DNA of 64,000 nucleotides from positions 3,112,501-3,176,500 of the forward strand of contig NC_062244.1 in the NCBI RefSeq assembly GCF_905475465.1, read 5' to 3'. The translations under genes and the position numbers were made by a program. This document shows positions 61,326 through 64,000 of this stretch, in pieces. Origin of the DNA: Pieris napi (lineage: Eukaryota > Arthropoda > Insecta > Lepidoptera > Pieridae). Within the stretch, counting starts at the first letter, position 1. The number at the start of each line of letters is the position of its first letter. The notes beneath the pieces were generated by a model. It ran no database searches and was not told the DNA's origin. It worked only from the letters and a program-made list of their open reading frames with translations.

Positions 61326-61960
61326 TTATAGACCAGTCAGTCAAGACAATTAATTCATAATAATTCCAAAAGTTTTCAAATTTTGATGTAAGGTCGGGAG
61401 TGGTATTAAAACAAACTATAAAATTTTGCAACCTGCTCTGCGGTCCGGAACATTGTTAAAAATAAGTTTTGGTCGTGAAAAAAATTCCAAAAGTTCTGCA
61501 AACTTGGGGAAGTTTTCGATATAATATTTCATATCACGTATAAAATTTGCAACCAACCTAAGTGTACAGAACATTTTTTGTTATTAAAAATTAATGTTTT
61601 TCTTTATTAAACTGAAGGAAAACGTTCCAAAAGTTCTGCAAATTTGACAGATATATCGAAAATAAAATAAATAACAAAAAATGTTCCGTACACTTAGGTT
61701 GGTTGCAAATTTTATACGTGATATGAAATATTATATCGAAAACTTCCCCAAGTTTGCAGAACTTTTGGAATTTTTTTCACGACCATACAGCAAAAATTAA
61801 TTTAATTGCAATTTTAACAATGTTCCGGACTGCGGACAAGGTTGCAAAATGAGATTTATTGTCGTCCCAATGTACCATTTACTCGACCGAAGTTTGAAAA
61901 CTTTTGGAATTATTATCAAATTTTCGATTTCGAATGTCTATAATGACTGGCCTATTATAG
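61326..61960. mobile_element. Long fold-back element, about 300-bp arms
   Basis: Arms run inward from ttatagaccagtcagt (61326) and outward to tgactggcctattatag (61960). The best-matched inner parts are ttctgcaaacttggggaagt and atttcatatcacgtataaaa and their mirror images, meeting near 61583-61668. Arms are highly similar near the centre and more diverged outside. No coding capacity. Confidence 0.85.
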
Positions 61961-62850
61961 CATGTTCTTGATTAAGAGGGATAGTGAATAGCAATTGGAC
62001 ATTAAGAAAAATTCAGTTTATTCAGTCAGATACTTGCAAACTTTCTTTTCATCTCTTAACTATTACTAAAAATACAATAATTACAATGACACACCACATT
62101 TGATGTAAAAAATGATACATATTTGTGGATAGCTGTCAAAATTAATCAGCTTAAAGATAATTCAAATTACACTTGGCAGTCTTAAATCACGAAACAACAC
62201 TTCAAAAACTCACAACAGCTATTAAATAAGGTATGCTCGTAATAGTCATAGTTTATAACAAAACTAGGTATTTGTACCAAATATAAATACAATATTGAAT
62301 GTTTTTGTTTAAGCAAGCGTTACCAATATTATCAGGTCAAAAGATATGATAAATGTCATTGCAGTGGTTGCTAGCAACACTTAATAATTAAAAGCATTTA
62401 ATAGACAATTTTTTTAAATGTCAATGTTATCATAATAAATTAATGTGCCTAACTTCATGAATACCTTTTTATAAGCATATAAATGGTCATATATGAGGTA
62501 AATATTGGTTATAATGTCAATACAGTTGAATTTTATTATTAAACACAAATGTTTTAGTGGCAGTGACCATCATGTACGGGATAGTAAAATATAAGGTTCT
62601 ATTAATTATCTTGGAATTTAAGTGCTTAAGGGTTTTATAGTGGTCATATGCTGTACTCGCATAAACCATAGACATTGTTATGCCTTCAAATTTAATACAG
62701 AAATCATTAACAAAAGCTAATTTGTGAAAATTTATTTCCATAAAAAATTTAAACTGATAAGACATGCTTATGATTTAATTACGCAATTGGAATATTTAGT
62801 GCAATAAGAAGCATACGGGCATACCTTGTTCAAAACCATAACGTAAACCA
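61961..62850. other. AT-rich spacer / PP4 3' UTR
   Basis: No coding sequence supported. TTTATT near 62532 is a candidate minus-strand poly(A) signal for the PP4 gene. Confidence 0.35.
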
Positions 62851-64000
62851 TTATAAAAAGTAGTCGGCTTGTGGTTTCTTTGAGGGAACGCCACGCGACT
62901 CTTGAGGTGCGGCTTCGAATATTGTGAAATCACGTTGAAGATTCTCGTTCAGTTCTAATATTGCCGCTACGTTGCCGCACCTGGAAAATGTATTGTTAAG
63001 TTCCTATTTTCTTTTCTAATTGTTTCCTAGTTAAAAGTGACGACACAGAAATTACTCGCCGTGGTAACAATCTTTTCTCTTTTTATATCTATAATTAAAA
63101 CACCAAAACAAATTTAAATTCATATTCAGAATGAGCGAGTATGATTGATGTCAGAAAGTAGTATTGTCAGAAATATCCAACTGGGGTATATATACCCCAG
63201 AGAAATATCTACTGTACCTAAAAAAACAGTAAAGTAGCTTAGTAGAGTTATTCTTGCATTGACGCCTATATTTATGATTACTTTGTCAAATATTTCGATC
63301 ACTCTACTTACTATCACATAATCACAAGAAATATAATTTCTGCTTTAAAAAAATCATACCTATAACAATAATTTGGAGCAGACCACACAGTAAGAACAGT
63401 TTCATTGAAGTGCCATTTGTAACCTTCCATCACAAGTTGGTGGGCACGGCATATCATATCTATGTCGTTGGAAACATTAAACTGTGCCACAACATCAGAT
63501 CCAAACAAGTAGCCGGCACCTCTTGGGGAAACGCCCCAACCTTGGGTGTCTGGAATGTAAATATTTTTAATGTACCTACATTTATACCAAGAGAAGTGTT
63601 GGCTTAGCAGCTTAAGCAAGCGCCTCTTTACCCTGAGGTCATGTGTTTGAATCACAGCCTAGCATCATTGGAAACTTCTTTCTATTAGCACTTATAATAT
63701 GTACAATGAAAGAAAAAATATAACACAGAAAAAGTATTACAAATTTAAAAGTACACAATGCCAATTAAAAAAAACATTCCTTATACCTAAATTGGTATTA
63801 ACAATATGTTGATGTATGACAGCAAATCATGGTTATGTTTCATGCATAGTTTAGTATGGGGTTCCTAATAAAAAATTATTGGTTCACATCTGTTTAGTTT
63901 TTGGCTTTCATTTCTGTAGAAATTTGGAATTGAATTTTAAAATAAAAAAATTACATTATATTGGCTAAAGTGATCAATTAAGGGGCTAAACATACCTTCA
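62851..64000 (-). CDS. PPP4C: Serine/threonine-protein phosphatase 4 catalytic subunit, C-terminal part
   Basis: PPP-family phosphatase acting in DNA repair, centrosome and splicing contexts. Exons, in transcript order, are ...64000-63996 (only the last 5 nt, TGAAG, in the window), 63549-63360 and 62980-62851. Phases fit a Pro-Glu-Asp codon run across the first junction. Sequence reads [60 protein letters not shown] and ends SKKPQADYFL. Visible PPP residues include His of CRAHQLV (metal ligand) and the SAPNYC loop. The terminal YFL is the methylated tail recognised in PP2A-like enzymes. Residues such as GSDVVAQFN and EAAPQESRG identify PP4 rather than PP6 or PP2A. N-terminal two-thirds lie outside the window. 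Confidence 0.94.
63590..63700 (+). mobile_element. Head of tRNA-derived SINE
   Basis: gagaagtgttggcttagcag ... gaggtcatgtgtttgaatca ... aaacttctttctattagcac matches the tRNA-like head of the SINE at 15325, with a degenerate box B (gtttgaatcac). In an intron of the PP4 gene. Confidence 0.6.

Noticed and set aside
1..64000. CRISPR array, bacterial operon or prophage-like system
   Set aside because: No direct-repeat spacer arrays, no compact co-directional ORFs; the window is intron-rich animal DNA.

Overview
This window is eukaryotic nuclear DNA from an insect, almost certainly a moth or butterfly. Genes are split by AT-rich introns with GT-AG junctions, there are no operons or Shine-Dalgarno sites, and the interspersed repeats (tRNA-derived SINEs, the 3' tails of a lepidopteran LINE, a Lep1-type Helitron, many MITEs) are of lepidopteran type. 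The host genes were assembled exon by exon from reading frame, splice sites and phase, so the exon coordinates are predictions, although phases close exactly in nearly every gene.

Layout. 0.6-6.6 kb, plus: ESS2/DGCR14 spliceosome-associated protein, 8 coding exons. 8.5-12.7 kb, minus: a DUF2236 (MpaB/rubber-oxygenase-like) gene. 18.4-25.9 kb, plus: an unrecognised secreted protein gene whose large intron holds a 3.14-kb PIF/Harbinger transposon with both of its genes. 27.0-30.4 kb, minus: a second DUF2236 gene, paralogous to the first. 30.7-35.8 kb: a repeat-rich interval with palindromic MITEs, LINE pieces and a small element encoding a MADF domain. 36.3-37.7 kb, plus: RAD9. 38.8-40.4 kb, minus: UBE2G1-type E2 enzyme with two alternative terminal exons. 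42.4-48.2 kb, minus: MYBBP1A. 48.7-54.0 kb, plus: eIF4H. 55.7-56.5 kb, minus: ELP5. 57.5-58.7 kb, plus: SIRT4. 62.9-64.0 kb, minus: the 3' part of the PP4 catalytic subunit, which runs off the window.

The right half is a dense run of conserved housekeeping genes covering the DNA-damage clamp, ERAD-type ubiquitination, nucleolar biogenesis, translation initiation, tRNA modification, a mitochondrial sirtuin and a phosphatase. Two pairs are divergent (MYBBP1A/eIF4H and ELP5/SIRT4) and RAD9/UBE2G1 are convergent. They share no single pathway. The left half is accessory, with two diverged oxygenase-like paralogues, an orphan secreted gene and heavy transposon load.

The observations most worth following are: (1) two 81-nt, protein-conserved alternative last exons in UBE2G1; (2) a palindromic MITE family in which the two arms of each copy share private variants, implying arm-to-arm homogenisation; (3) a series of unrelated, perfect or near-perfect short hairpins that look like independent snap-back duplications; (4) a small MADF-encoding element with nested terminal repeats.
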